Shown: positions 8,444-16,436 of the stretch, piece by piece
Numbering within the stretch: the stretch's first letter is position 1
Layout of the letters: the number at the start of each line of letters is the position of its first letter
Origin: JACVRW01 sp963825345
GTDB lineage: Bacteria > Actinomycetota > Thermoleophilia > Solirubrobacterales > Thermoleophilaceae
Length of the DNA stretch: 64,000 nt
Direction of reading: 5' to 3'
Assembly (NCBI GenBank): GCA_963825345.1
Contig: CAWGSQ010000012.1
Coordinates: forward strand, 496,001-560,000
Notes under the pieces: model-generated
Databases searched by the model: none
What the model was told of the DNA's origin: nothing
Seen by the model: the letters and a program-made list of their open reading frames with translations, nothing else
Translations under genes and position numbers: made by a program

Positions 8444-8486
8444 CGCCCCGAGCAGGATTCGAACCTGCGGCCTACTCCTTAGGAGG
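8444..8486. repeat. Left attachment-type repeat (partial tRNA-Arg copy)
   Basis: These 43 bases are identical to 13078-13120, the 3' half of the tRNA-Arg(CCT) gene including the T-arm and the 3' side of the anticodon stem. They are not followed by a tRNA 5' half, so this is an attachment-site remnant and not a gene. Confidence 0.92.
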
Positions 8487-8683
8487 ACGGCGAAGGGGCG
8501 GAACGGAAGGGCAAGCGCGGGTGCGGACGGCCCAATAGTCGCTGCAAGCGCGGCCCTTCCGCAGGCGCCAGAGTGCCTGCGCTGCTCCGCGGTTCGCCGG
8601 TCGTGTGTACCCATTTCGTACCCTGACGAAGGTTGCTGACGCCGAGCGCGATGAGCATGTCGCTCTGCGACCGCTTTGTGGCC
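8479..8683. repeat. Island-end repeat, copy A (pair with 11633-11835)
   Basis: About 200 bp starting at the TTAGGAGG end of the attachment core is similar to 11633-11835, with shared stretches such as GCTGCAAGCGCG, GTGTGTACCC with TTTCGTAC close behind, and GAGCGCGATGA. Both copies follow a TTAGGAGG core, as if the same element end had been inserted twice. On the minus strand a frame with RSQSDMLIALGVS and GTKWVHT may be the tail of a lost integrase, but I cannot confirm this. Confidence 0.7.
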
Positions 8684-8870
8684 ACGACCAGTACCGGATC
8701 ACGGGCGGTTCACTCAGGCGTACGCCTGCACGCGCAGCTTCGGCAGATTCTGCTCTGCCTTCACTACCGTCGCCTGCCACATAAGCGGTTCGTGCGGGAC
8801 GGGTCGCCGAATGCAGCGCGTACCCAGTCGTGCTCGGGGCCGGGGTCAGGTGGCAGGCGCGCCGGCTGGG
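8684..8870. other. Non-coding island sequence with a short imperfect duplication
   Basis: I see no gene here. Bases 8729-8785 resemble 8385-8440 (both contain ACGCGCAGCT, TTCTGCT and CGCCTGC in the same order). This links the end of the broken sigma gene to the island interior. Confidence 0.5.
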
Positions 8871-9209
8871 TCATTCCCGGGCCTTGCGTAGGAGCGCCGA
8901 GACACGTTGCCGTGTGACACCGAAGCGGTCCGCGATCTGTTCCATCGTCATGCCCTCGGCGTATAGCGCCTGCGCCTCCGCGCGGCGCACATTCGCGCCG
9001 CTACTGTCGAGCGCCGCTGAGCTTTCGGTGAGCAGCTGGACGATGAGCGGACTGTCATCGCCGGAGACGAGCTCGGTGTACGACGCACCTTTTGAGCGCG
9101 CGCGGCGGAGCCGGGTGATGCGCTTCTTAATCAGGCTTGCACGCCTGCCGTTGTCGGCGAGGGCGTCCTCAAGCGTGGTTAGAGCGTTAAGGAATTCGTC
9201 TTCGGCCAT
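8871..9209 (-). CDS. Small HTH protein of the island
   Basis: The 112-aa product has a helical, charged N-terminal two-thirds and a C-terminal helix-turn-helix (MTMEQIADRFGVTRQRVSAL) of the sigma-region-4/Hin type. ATG 9209 is preferred to GTG 9245 because GGAG lies just upstream of it. The promoter side faces a 15-bp iteron-like array, so it may bind that array and control its own gene or the divergent DUF2294 gene. It could be an element regulator or excision/replication accessory protein; the sequence alone does not say which. Confidence 0.7.
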   Translation of the reverse strand: MAEDEFLNALTTLEDALADNGRRASLIKKRITRLRRARSKGASYTELVSGDDSPLIVQLLTESSAALDSSGANVRRAEAQALYAEGMTMEQIADRFGVTRQRVSALLRKARE

Positions 9210-9250
9210 GGCTCCGTTCGGTCGCAGCGATTGAGAAGAAGGCAACTGCT

Positions 9251-9324
9251 ATTACGGCAATGGCCATTGCAGCAATGGCTATTGCAGCAATGGCTATTGC
9301 GGCAATGGCTATTGCGCGCTATTG
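9251..9324. repeat. 15-bp iteron-like tandem array
   Basis: Nearly five tandem 15-bp units (consensus ATTGCAGCAATGGCT), each containing the inverted pair ATTGC/GCAAT, lie between the divergent HTH and DUF2294 genes. Two central units are identical and the outer ones carry one to three changes. The array is far richer in A+T than its surroundings. The layout suits an operator or a replication/partition iteron site. Confidence 0.85.
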
Positions 9325-9416
9325 TACCGGCTGTGTTGGACCTCGCGTCGCTTATGGAGCCGTCCGGTCCACTCGGATGCGACCTTGCCCCGGCCGAGTC
9401 ATAGGAAGGTGTCCGT

Positions 9417-9884
9417 ATGGCGTCTGGCAGACGACTTGCAGCGAGGACAAGAAAGTCGGAGGGCGGCATCCCTGGTGGAGGCCCGACCGCCGACGGCGCG
9501 GCGTTTCCCGCGGACAGGGAACGGCAACGCGGACCGGTGCCTGGCGCCACCGACGGCCCGGCTGCAATGGCGATCTGCAACGCCGTAACAGGGGCGCTGA
9601 AGCAGAGCTGTGGAAAAGGTCCCACGAAGGTGAAGGCGTACAGCACGCCTGACCACATAGCGGTCGTCGTGCAGGACATGCTCACGACACTCGAGAGAAC
9701 GCTTGTCCACGACGGGCAAGAGGAACTGGTCAATGAAGCGCGACAAGTGCTCATCGGACGCGCGGCCAACGAGTGCCGCTCGACAATCGAGCAAGCGACG
9801 GGACGGCGCGTCGTCGGATTGCAGACCGAAGTCAACCCGAGCGCCGACCGCGCAATCACGCTGGTCCAACTCCAGCCGCTTTAG
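9417..9884 (+). CDS. DUF2294-domain protein
   Basis: After about 45 residues of low-complexity N-terminus, residues 48-155 match the DUF2294 pattern: GKGPTKVKAYSTPDHIAVVV, then LTTLERTL, a helical stretch with ARQVLIGRA, and ATGRRVVGLQTEVNPSAD near the end. Proteins of this family are small, cytoplasmic and of unknown role; some lie near gas-vesicle or stress genes. The start follows GGAAGG at a good distance. It is transcribed away from the iteron array and the HTH gene and is one of the few intact island genes. Function unknown. Confidence 0.75.
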   Translation: MASGRRLAARTRKSEGGIPGGGPTADGAAFPADRERQRGPVPGATDGPAAMAICNAVTGALKQSCGKGPTKVKAYSTPDHIAVVVQDMLTTLERTLVHDGQEELVNEARQVLIGRAANECRSTIEQATGRRVVGLQTEVNPSADRAITLVQLQPL

Positions 9885-10432
9885 AGCGGATGCTTCGTCC
9901 GGGGCGCCGGGAACCTCGGGGTGCCTGTCGGCGACCGTCAGGTTCGCGGGCGTTTCTTGAAGGGCCGTGCTACGGCGGAGTTCGAGCCCTCCGGCATCGC
10001 TGGCATCGGCTGGCGGCGCGGCTCCCTGGCCAATCGGTCCAGCGTCCTGATCGCCACTCGCCTTAGCGACCGACGGACGCCCCGACCGTGGCCGCGCACG
10101 CGCCAGCCGCCGCAGCTCCTCCAGCGTGGCCGGATCCATGACCGGGCCGGTGCTCATCGGGGTTCGTTGGGGTCGGAAGTTTCAACGTTCCCTACAAGCC
10201 GATCCACCCCGCGGTGTGCGGTTGCGCTGGTCATGCGGTGTCGCCCCTCCCCCCGTTCGGCGGGTTTGAGTGCACCGATTCGCTTGAGCAAACGCCGCCC
10301 GGGTAACGCCGGTCGCAGGCACCGGTCGTCGAGCTTGCTGGTTGGACTCATTGGAGGACTCCCAACAGGAGCGAGGCCGGTGCCGCTGGCTTCGGCCTGT
10401 CGTTTGCCTGCCCCGGTCTGCGCCGTGTTCAG
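9885..10432. other. Gene-poor island stretch
   Basis: I see no complete gene in these 548 bases. A minus-strand frame starting at ATG 10157 reads MDPATLEELRRLARAR with codon use typical of a gene for about 35 codons, then turns into the antisense of the DUF2294 gene; it may be the front of a lost gene. The rest has irregular codon position composition and looks like decayed sequence. Confidence 0.5.
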
Positions 10433-10672
10433 CTAGGAATCTCGACCCTCGCCCTCGAGGACCGCGTCGAAGTTCGTCTTCGGCCGCATGGGCTTGCCGC
10501 CGAGCTGCTCGACCGTGCCGGTCAGCGCGTCCACATGCTCCTGCTCGTTGTCGCGGATCATCTTTGCCGTCTCGGCGAGCGCCTTGTCCTCGATGACCCC
10601 TGCGTCGATCACCGCGTTGTAGAAGTCGGTCTCGAGGTGCTCGAGCGTGAGCGCGTACTGGACGATCGCCAT
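10433..10672 (-). pseudogene. Fragment of a ferritin-like domain protein
   Basis: The 79 residues contain a ferritin-like helix pair: IVQYALTLEHLETDFYNAV, then a second helix MIRDNEQEHVDALTG, with the Glu and ExxH metal ligands of the family. The normal N-terminal region and the second half of the four-helix bundle are absent. Upstream codons still read YSENAM in frame before running into other sequence. I read this as a remnant of a ferritin-like (DUF4439 or desiccation-related) gene. A functional half-bundle dimer is possible but less likely. Confidence 0.65.
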
Positions 10673-10689
10673 CGCGTTCTCGCTGTAGC

Positions 10690-10719
10690 GTCGGCCTAAC
10701 CAAATTGGTTGTCGGCCTA
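10690..10719. promoter_or_regulatory. Palindrome framed by direct repeats upstream of the ECF sigma gene
   Basis: A 13-bp perfect palindrome, AACCAAATTGGTT, is flanked on both sides by the 9-mer GTCGGCCTA. It is AT-rich in a GC-rich region and lies 34 nt before the likely sigma start and 18 nt beyond the ferritin fragment start, so it could be an operator for either. Confidence 0.5.
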
Positions 10720-10743
10720 GTGCGCGGGTATGAGCTGTCCCTG

Positions 10744-11316
10744 ATGGTTCAAGCCGCGCGAGCGCTGGTCAGCGAGAGCGACATTCGTTTGATGCGTCGC
10801 GTCCAAGGGGGCGAGACTGTGGCGTTCGGACTCCTCTACGACCGTTACGCGACCCGCGCGTTTCGGACCGCGCTCGCCGTATGTCGCGATCCCGGGCGGG
10901 CCGAGGATGTCGTCCAAGAGGCCTTCCTGTACCTGTGGCGCAACCGGATACGCTTCCGGTCGTCAGGATCGTTCTGTGGCTGGATCCTGCTGATCGCCAG
11001 GCACCGGGCGATCGATTCGGTCCGCCGCGAGGCCACCCGCCCACCGCTCGCCGAGGCGAGGGGCGACCTAGCCGATCCAGCGCCCTCGGTACCGGCACAG
11101 GTGATCGCCACCACCGAGTCCCATGCGCTGCGCGCCTATCTTGCACGTCTACCCGAAGCCCAGGTCGAGGTGATCGTGCTGGCCTTCTTCGGCCACATGA
11201 CCTACCCCGAGATTGCTGACAGGCTGTCGCTGCCCGCCGGGACCGTCAAGGGCCGCATGCGCCTCGGGCTGGAGAAGCTGGCCCGGGAGATGGACGCCGC
11301 TGCGCAGAGCGGTTGA
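10744..11316 (+). CDS. ECF-family RNA polymerase sigma factor
   Basis: This is an extracytoplasmic-function sigma factor. From ATG 10744 (190 aa) region 2 spans about residues 25-95 (LLYDRYATRAFRTAL, EDVVQEAFLYLW, GWILLIARHRAIDSVRR), followed by a linker and region 4 (LPEAQVEVIVLAFFGHMTYP, IADRLSLPAGTVKGRMRLGL). Earlier in-frame GTG 10720 and TTG 10705 are possible starts but lie in the palindrome region. No anti-sigma gene follows, which is unusual for this class. It is the only complete regulator in this half of the island. Confidence 0.88.
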   Translation: MVQAARALVSESDIRLMRRVQGGETVAFGLLYDRYATRAFRTALAVCRDPGRAEDVVQEAFLYLWRNRIRFRSSGSFCGWILLIARHRAIDSVRREATRPPLAEARGDLADPAPSVPAQVIATTESHALRAYLARLPEAQVEVIVLAFFGHMTYPEIADRLSLPAGTVKGRMRLGLEKLAREMDAAAQSG

Positions 11317-11632
11317 GCGTCTTCGCGGCAAGCTCGGCAACGATCGCGCGTTCATGAGGTACTCGTTCACCAGGATCGAGACGGCCGTCTCGCGGCTCCA
11401 GCAGGCCGGCATCGGCTTCGGCAAGGCTGGGAAGGGACAGGGCACGTTCTACAACTTCGACCAGGTCAAGCGCCGCACGCCGAACCCGGTGGGTGTCAAC
11501 ACCCGCACGCCTCGCTAGACGCAACAGCAATCTTGGCCGCCACGTCCTTGCGGCCGGCGTCGGCGCAGGAGGGGGCAGGACGGTGACCGCCACGGCCAGA
11601 GCGCGGCTTCGCTCGACGAGAAGCGGTACTTC
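11317..11632. other. Intergenic island stretch with a possible gene fragment
   Basis: From about 11320 to 11518 the plus strand reads in one frame KLGNDRAFMRYSF, then IETAVSRLQQAGIGFGK, and ends QVKRRTPNPVGVNTRTPR before a stop. This looks like the C-terminal piece of a real protein, but the frame has no start of its own except ATG 11354 and I do not recognise the family. Bases 11519-11632 hold nothing I can identify. Confidence 0.4.
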
Positions 11633-11835
11633 TTAGGAGGGCACCGAGCGGCGGAACGGGAGGGCATACGTGGGTACGGGCGGCCAAGGGATCGCTGCAA
11701 GCGCGACCATTCCGGAGGGGGAGCGTGGCCGCGCTCCCCCCGGAGTGGCCGGCCGTGTGTACCCGTTTCGTACTTCTGCGAGGCCAGCTGACGCTGAGCG
11801 CGATGACCATGTCGCTCCGCGACCGCTCTGTGGCC
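11633..11835. repeat. Island-end repeat, copy B, with a degenerate internal attachment core
   Basis: This is the second copy of the repeat at 8479-8683. The bases just before it and its first bases (11623-11640, GCGGTACTTCTTAGGAGG) resemble the anticodon side of the tRNA-derived core, GCGGCCTACTCCTTAGGAGG. The island may therefore be two elements in tandem that share the same end. Confidence 0.65.
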
Positions 11836-12016
11836 GTAAGCGATCAGATGGGGAGCGGCCCGTCGGCGTTATCGCCTGGCGCCGATTGCAGGCCACGCGA
11901 GCATAGAACGCGTCGCACCAACCATTCGGCCGGCCCGACCAGCGCGCGCACCAGCGGGTTGTGCCGACGCACGCGCTCGATGCGCAGAAGGCGCTCGTGT
12001 CCGAGTCGAGTGTCGA

Positions 12017-12044
12017 GGCTAAGGAAGCGGGAGCTCCCTTAGCC
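12017..12044 (-). terminator. Hairpin terminator of the methyltransferase gene
   Basis: An 8-bp perfect stem (GGCTAAGG with CCTTAGCC) and a 12-nt loop lie about 10 nt past the methyltransferase stop. Confidence 0.65.
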
Positions 12045-12053
12045 CGCGATGGT

Positions 12054-12914
12054 CTATGCCCGCCCTACCGCCAGCAGCACCAGGTTCGAGAACTTGACCT
12101 TGCCGTCGTCCGAGGCCCTCCCCTCGACCGCCTCAAGGATCGCGTTCCACGCCGCATCCGGGTTATCCCGCGCGTTCTTCTCGATCATGGCGACGAGGGG
12201 CGGAACCGTGTCCTTGACCATGGCGACGAACTCGGCGGCGGACTCCCACTCGAAGCTGACATCAATCTCCTCGACCTCGACATCGGAGAAGCCACCGCCC
12301 TCGAGCAGTCCGCCAAGGGCCTCCGGCGTCGGGCGCGACAGCGGGCCGGGCGTTCCGGGCGGGGGCGGCTCGACGCCGAGAGTGCGCATCGCCGTGCCCA
12401 TCGGAACCGCGATGAACGGCACGCGCTCCGGCGGCCCCCACGAACTGATCACCATCCTCGAACCCGGGACGAGGAAGCCTCGCACCCGGCCAGCCGTGGC
12501 TTCAGCCTCTGGCTCGAAGATGATCCCGAAGCGGGACAGCGCCGCATCGAAGCTCTCGGCCGGGAAGTCGAGGCTGGCCGCCTCGGACTCCACGAACTCG
12601 ACGTTCTCGAGGCCGGCCGCCGCTGCGCGCTCACGGCCGTAGAGCAGCATCTCGGGAGAGATGTCGGTGGCCACGACCTTGCCCTCCGCTCCGGCCACAG
12701 CCGCTGCAGTGAGTGACGGCTCGCCGTAGCCCGCGGCCACGTCGAGCACGCGGCTCCCGGGCTCGACGCGCGCCAGCTCCACTATGCGCTTGCTGACGGG
12801 AGCGGTCGCGGCGTCGATGAAATCCGACCGTTTGCGCCAACCCTTGGCGCCCTTCGCCCACTGCTGCCGTTGTCCGTCTCGGAACTCAACAGCGTCTACC
12901 GTCTGCGGATCCAT
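12054..12914 (-). CDS. Class I SAM-dependent methyltransferase
   Basis: This cytoplasmic methyltransferase of the UbiE/Methyltransf_11 type has 286 aa. The SAM site is visible as motif I VLDVAAGYGEPSL near residue 56, an acidic residue in VVATDIS near residue 79, and motif post-II AALSRFGIIF near residue 125. ATG 12914 has GGGAGG at ideal spacing and is preferred to the upstream ATG 12941. It lies inside the tRNA island next to the right attachment repeat, so it is an acquired gene. The acceptor substrate is unknown; small molecules are usual for this group. Confidence 0.85.
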   Translation of the reverse strand: MDPQTVDAVEFRDGQRQQWAKGAKGWRKRSDFIDAATAPVSKRIVELARVEPGSRVLDVAAGYGEPSLTAAAVAGAEGKVVATDISPEMLLYGRERAAAAGLENVEFVESEAASLDFPAESFDAALSRFGIIFEPEAEATAGRVRGFLVPGSRMVISSWGPPERVPFIAVPMGTAMRTLGVEPPPPGTPGPLSRPTPEALGGLLEGGGFSDVEVEEIDVSFEWESAAEFVAMVKDTVPPLVAMIEKNARDNPDAAWNAILEAVEGRASDDGKVKFSNLVLLAVGRA

Positions 12915-13077
12915 CACGACCTCCCGGTTGGCCGGTGCCAACCTTATGCGATCACTGGCGCCGGGGGAACGGCTTCAGTCGGGGATCCCCTGCCTCCATA
13001 GGAAGCGCTTCGAGCAGCGATCACCTCCAGAGAGCTCCAGCAGTAGGCGTGAAACGCAAAGTCCCTGCAATTCCGGA

Positions 13078-13151
<74 letters not shown>

Positions 13152-13177
13152 TCGCCCGCCAGACGATAGTGCGGGGC

Positions 13178-14374
13178 TCAGGCGGGTGCGAGGGCCTGGT
13201 CGCGCTCGAGGCGGGGGTGGTGGAGCTCGGCGGACTCCACGAGGCCGTCCACCATGTCCTCGATGTCCGCGGTGCGCTCGATGCGGCGCAGGTCGTCGGT
13301 CTGGCCGCGAGTCACGGCGAGCTTGGACGAGAAGAGCTGGCAGCAGTCCTCGTCGGGGAGGATCGAGATCTCGTAGGTGCCGAGCTGCTTCGCGATCTCC
13401 ACGATCTCGGACTTGTCGCGGTCCACCAGCGGGCGCAGCAGCGGCAGCTCCGCCGCGTCCTCCACGAGCGCGAGGTTCGGCAGCGTCTGCGACGCCACCT
13501 GTCCGAGCGAGTCGCCCGTCACGAGCGCCTCGGCGCCCTCGCGCCGGCCGAGCTCGGACGCCACCTTCACCATCAACCGGCGCTGCGACAGCACCTGGAG
13601 CCGCCCGGCCCCGGCGCTGGCGAGCCGGCGCTGGGCTGCTCCGAACGAGACCACGAACAGGCGCGAGTCGCCCTGGAAGCGGTCGAGCCGCCCGGCAAGC
13701 GCGTAGGCCTTGTAGACCGATTCGGGGCCGGTGAACGGCCGCCCGCTGAAGTGCACGAAGTCGCAGTGCAGCCCACGCTTCATCATCCGGTAGGCCGCCA
13801 CCGGCGAGTCGAGTCCTCCCGAGAGCAGCACGAGCGCACGTCCGCTCGATCCCACCGGGAGGCCGCCGGCGCCGCGCAGGCGGTCAGCGGACACGAGCAG
13901 CTCCTTGGAGTCCACCTCCACGTGCACCACGAGGTCCGGATTCGAGAGGTCCACGTCCAGGTCGAGCCGCACGCGGACCGCGTCGCCGATCACCCGGGAG
14001 AGGTCCATGGAGCGCAGCGGGAAGCGCTTGTCGCGCCGCGTCGAGCGGATCGCGAAGGTGCGGCCGGGGCGGCCCTGCAGCAGCGCCACCGCCGCATCTG
14101 CGCCCGCAGCGGCGTCGCGCTCGCAGCGCAGGGCCGGCTGGACCACGCTCACGCCCGGCAGCGCGCCGCAGCGTTCCACGAGAGCGTCCTCCGGCATGTC
14201 GCCGGTCACGATCAGCACGCCGCCGCGATGGCGCACCTCGAGCGGGCCGAGGTCTGACGTGAGCCGGCGCAGGTTGCGCTCGAGCGCATTCACGAACAGG
14301 GGCCGGTTGCGCCCCTTGAGCGCAAGCTCACCGAACTTGAGCAGCACGCAGCGCTCTCCGCGAACCGTCTCCAT
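13178..14374 (-). CDS. thiI: tRNA 4-thiouridine synthetase ThiI
   Basis: ThiI adenylates U8 of tRNA and transfers sulfur to make 4-thiouridine; in some bacteria it also supplies sulfur for thiamine. From ATG 14374 (398 aa) the protein has an N-terminal ferredoxin-like domain, a THUMP domain to about residue 165, and a PP-loop domain with VLLSGGLDSPVAAY near residue 180. The C-terminal rhodanese domain of E. coli ThiI is absent, as in most Gram-positive bacteria, where a cysteine desulfurase acts directly. A Cys-Cys pair occurs in PDEDCCQLF. An in-frame start at 14407 is less likely. The gene follows the tRNA-Arg gene on the same strand. Confidence 0.93.
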   Translation of the reverse strand: METVRGERCVLLKFGELALKGRNRPLFVNALERNLRRLTSDLGPLEVRHRGGVLIVTGDMPEDALVERCGALPGVSVVQPALRCERDAAAGADAAVALLQGRPGRTFAIRSTRRDKRFPLRSMDLSRVIGDAVRVRLDLDVDLSNPDLVVHVEVDSKELLVSADRLRGAGGLPVGSSGRALVLLSGGLDSPVAAYRMMKRGLHCDFVHFSGRPFTGPESVYKAYALAGRLDRFQGDSRLFVVSFGAAQRRLASAGAGRLQVLSQRRLMVKVASELGRREGAEALVTGDSLGQVASQTLPNLALVEDAAELPLLRPLVDRDKSEIVEIAKQLGTYEISILPDEDCCQLFSSKLAVTRGQTDDLRRIERTADIEDMVDGLVESAELHHPRLERDQALAPA

Positions 14375-14428
14375 TGCAGGGAAGTTACTCGGTCGTTCGG
14401 CAAGCACCGGGCGTTGCCCGGTGCGCAG

Positions 14429-14989
14429 CTATTCGTCTTCGTAGAGGGATTCGCGCGCCAGCTCGGCGCCGCGCGCTCCGTAGAGCGCCACCTCGACGTA
14501 GTCGCCCGTGTAGGCGTCGAGCGACACGAGCGTGAAGCGGTCGTCCACGAGCGTGCACTGGTCCGTCGTCGTCGGGCCGAGCTCCGCGGTGGCGGCCACT
14601 CCGTTCGCCACCAGCGCCACGCCCCAGACGAGCGTGATCACCCCGCGCCGCCCCTCGGTTCCGCGCCAGACCCCGATCTCGTTGTCGGAGAGGTCGAGCG
14701 TCCAGTCCGGGTTCTCGTCCGCGGTCTCCTCGGTGAAGTCGGCCGCGGCGTTGAAGTCCGTGGCCTGGGCGCCCTCGTGCTCGCGCGTATAGGAGACGTA
14801 GCCGAAGATCTCGCCGCCGCCCTCCGCCGGCGCCGTGGCGGGCACGTAGGTGCGGCCGGCCCAGGTGCGGTCCGGAAACCAGCTGATGTCGCCGATCGCG
14901 GTCTCCGCCGCCGCTGCGAACTGCTCGCCGAGCGCCTCGGCCCAGCGGCCGTATGGCAGCGGCTCCTGCGGAGCCTCGGCGGCGAACAT
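14429..14989 (-). CDS. Hypothetical acidic cytoplasmic protein
   Basis: I do not recognise this 186-aa protein. It has no signal peptide or membrane segment. It is rich in Asp and Glu, with predicted beta-strands such as GVITLVWGVALVANGV and YVEVALYG. Two candidate starts exist, ATG 14989 and GTG 15016; the former is preferred as ATG. It lies between galT and thiI, all on the minus strand, with about 40 nt on each side, so it may belong to the galT transcript. Codon use is typical of the window, so it is probably a real gene. Confidence 0.6.
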   Translation of the reverse strand: MFAAEAPQEPLPYGRWAEALGEQFAAAAETAIGDISWFPDRTWAGRTYVPATAPAEGGGEIFGYVSYTREHEGAQATDFNAAADFTEETADENPDWTLDLSDNEIGVWRGTEGRRGVITLVWGVALVANGVAATAELGPTTTDQCTLVDDRFTLVSLDAYTGDYVEVALYGARGAELARESLYEDE

Positions 14990-15029
14990 CGGGACCTGTC
15001 TCGGAGTTGGCGGCACGGGCGCGGGGAAG

Positions 15030-16016
15030 CTACACGTTCACGTCGCGCAGCCGCTGAGCCGCGTCCTCGGGCGCAAGCACGTTCAGGTGCACGCCTGTGC
15101 CGATCTCGAGGCCGGCGAGCTGGGCCAGCCGGGGCATGATCTCGATGCGCCAGCAGAAGCTCGCCGCGTCGCGTGGCGCCGTGCGCACCCACATGTTCAG
15201 CGGCGGCAGCGTGCCGAGCGTGGCGCGCAGCCGGTTGAGCACCTGGTGGAGCAGACGCCCGCCGAGCGGGCCGTCGTCGGAGAAGCGCGCGACCGGTGTC
15301 CGGGGGGCGAGCATCAGGTGGAACGGCACGCGCGCGGCGAACGGGCAGAGCGCCACGCCCTCGTCGTCGATCGCGACGACGCGCTCGCGGCGGCGCACCT
15401 CCTCCTGCACGAGGTCCTCGAGCAGGTTGCGGCCCTGGGTCCGGTCCGAGTACGCGGTGAAGCGCTCGCGCTCGCGCGCCACGGCGGCGGGCACGAACGG
15501 CAGCGCATACAGCTGCGCGTGCGTGTGCGGGAGCGAGGCGCCCGCCTCCTTGCCCTCGTTCACGATCACGTGGACGTAGGAGGCGCCGTCGTGCGCACGC
15601 ATGCGCTCGCGCCACACCGACATCGCCGTGTCCACCTGACCGGGCTCGAGCTCGGCTAGTGAGGTCACCGGGTCGGGCGCGTTGATGACGACCTCATGGG
15701 CGCCGGTGGCCGGGCGGCTGGCGAACAGGTCAGGCTCGCCGCGCCCGGAGGCGAGCGGATCGGTGCCCGCCCCGTCGCCGTCTCCGGAGAGCGCCGGGTA
15801 CAGGTTCGGCACGACCCTCACCTTCCAGTCGCCGTTCTCCCGGAGCGCATAGACCTCGGGCGGCGTCCGGTCCTCGTGTCCGGCCGCGAACGGATCGCTC
15901 TCGGGATCGATCGGCTCGCGGGGTGCGACGTCGAGGAAGGCCCCCGGCCGCGAGCCACGCTCGCCGGCCACGATCACGCGCAGGCCGGTGAGGGGGTCGA
16001 TGCGTAATTCAGGCAA
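15030..16016 (-). CDS. galT: Galactose-1-phosphate uridylyltransferase family protein
   Basis: This HIT-superfamily nucleotidyltransferase exchanges UMP between UDP-glucose and galactose 1-phosphate in the Leloir pathway. In 328 aa it has the N-terminal GalT fold (NLYPAL, the ADP/UDP-glucose-type VVINAP), the active-site LPHTHAQLY near residue 170 with the histidine that carries the UMP, and a C-terminal half with PFHLMLAPR. The open frame continues upstream into the neighbouring gene, but TTG 16016, which overlaps the acetyltransferase stop by 8 nt, gives the standard N-terminus LRIDPLTG. galE and galK are not nearby, so a related uridylyl or adenylyl transfer is also possible. Confidence 0.85.
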   Translation of the reverse strand: MPELRIDPLTGLRVIVAGERGSRPGAFLDVAPREPIDPESDPFAAGHEDRTPPEVYALRENGDWKVRVVPNLYPALSGDGDGAGTDPLASGRGEPDLFASRPATGAHEVVINAPDPVTSLAELEPGQVDTAMSVWRERMRAHDGASYVHVIVNEGKEAGASLPHTHAQLYALPFVPAAVARERERFTAYSDRTQGRNLLEDLVQEEVRRRERVVAIDDEGVALCPFAARVPFHLMLAPRTPVARFSDDGPLGGRLLHQVLNRLRATLGTLPPLNMWVRTAPRDAASFCWRIEIMPRLAQLAGLEIGTGVHLNVLAPEDAAQRLRDVNV

Positions 16017-16434
16017 GGCGCTTCTCCATGGCCACGTGCTCGATGCCCTCCTCCACGAAGGTCGGTCCGTACGTCTCGTATCCGGCGCGCTCGTACAGCC
16101 CGAGAGCGTACGTCTGCGCGTGCAGCGCGATCGACTCCGAGCCGGCGTCCGAGGCGATCCGGTCCGCCTCGGCGAGGATCTCGACGGCGATGCCGTCGCC
16201 GCGGCGGTCCTGCTCGACCGCGAGCCGGCCAAGGCGCGCCACGTGGCCCCGGAACAGCAGCCTGCAGGTGCCGACAACGACCCCCTCGTCAACGGCCACG
16301 ATGTGCGTGGCCTCGGGATCGCGTCCGTCCTGATCAGCCTCGAACGACACGCCCTGCTCCCCGCAGAAGATGCGTTCCCGCAGCGCCAGCGCCGCCGTCA
16401 GCTCGGACTCCGTGCGTGCCTCGCGGACCTCCAC
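16009..16434 (-). CDS. GNAT-family N-acetyltransferase
   Basis: This is a GNAT acetyltransferase, 141 aa from GTG 16434. It has the N-terminal ALRERIFCGEQGVSFEAD typical of the YjdJ/ElaA-like group, the acetyl-CoA motif A around ARLGRLAVEQDRRGDGIA near residue 75, and the C-terminal ALGLYERAGYETYGPTFVE. It sits between the TlpA-like gene (2 nt away) and galT (8-nt overlap), so all three are co-transcribed. The acceptor amine is not known. Confidence 0.85.
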   Translation of the reverse strand: MEVREARTESELTAALALRERIFCGEQGVSFEADQDGRDPEATHIVAVDEGVVVGTCRLLFRGHVARLGRLAVEQDRRGDGIAVEILAEADRIASDAGSESIALHAQTYALGLYERAGYETYGPTFVEEGIEHVAMEKRLA

Positions 16435-16436
16435 CG

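Larger units (their letters stand above)
8444..13077. mobile_element. Decayed genomic island in tRNA-Arg(CCT), about 4.6 kb
   Basis: The 3' half of tRNA-Arg(CCT), from discriminator base to anticodon loop, is duplicated exactly (43 bp) at the two ends of this segment, the classic outcome of tyrosine-recombinase integration at a tRNA 3' end. The intact tRNA is on the right and the partial copy on the left. Inside are an HTH gene, an iteron-like array, a DUF2294 gene, an ECF sigma gene, a methyltransferase, and fragments of a ferritin-like gene and others. Long stretches lack genes, unlike the rest of the window. No intact integrase was found, so the island is probably immobile unless helped in trans. 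Confidence 0.85.

Noticed and set aside
8444..8486. Second tRNA-Arg gene
   Set aside because: Only the 3' half is present, so it is an attachment-site remnant.
9251..9324. CRISPR array
   Set aside because: The units are contiguous with no spacers and only 15 bp long.
9260..9652. Plus-strand frame beginning with MAIAA repeats over the iteron array
   Set aside because: There is no ribosome site, the repeat is DNA-level, and the frame runs into the DUF2294 gene out of frame.
9399..10157. Minus-strand frame of 252 codons opposite the DUF2294 gene
   Set aside because: Only the first 35 or so codons look coding; the rest is the antisense of a recognisable domain. Kept only as a note under the gene-poor stretch.
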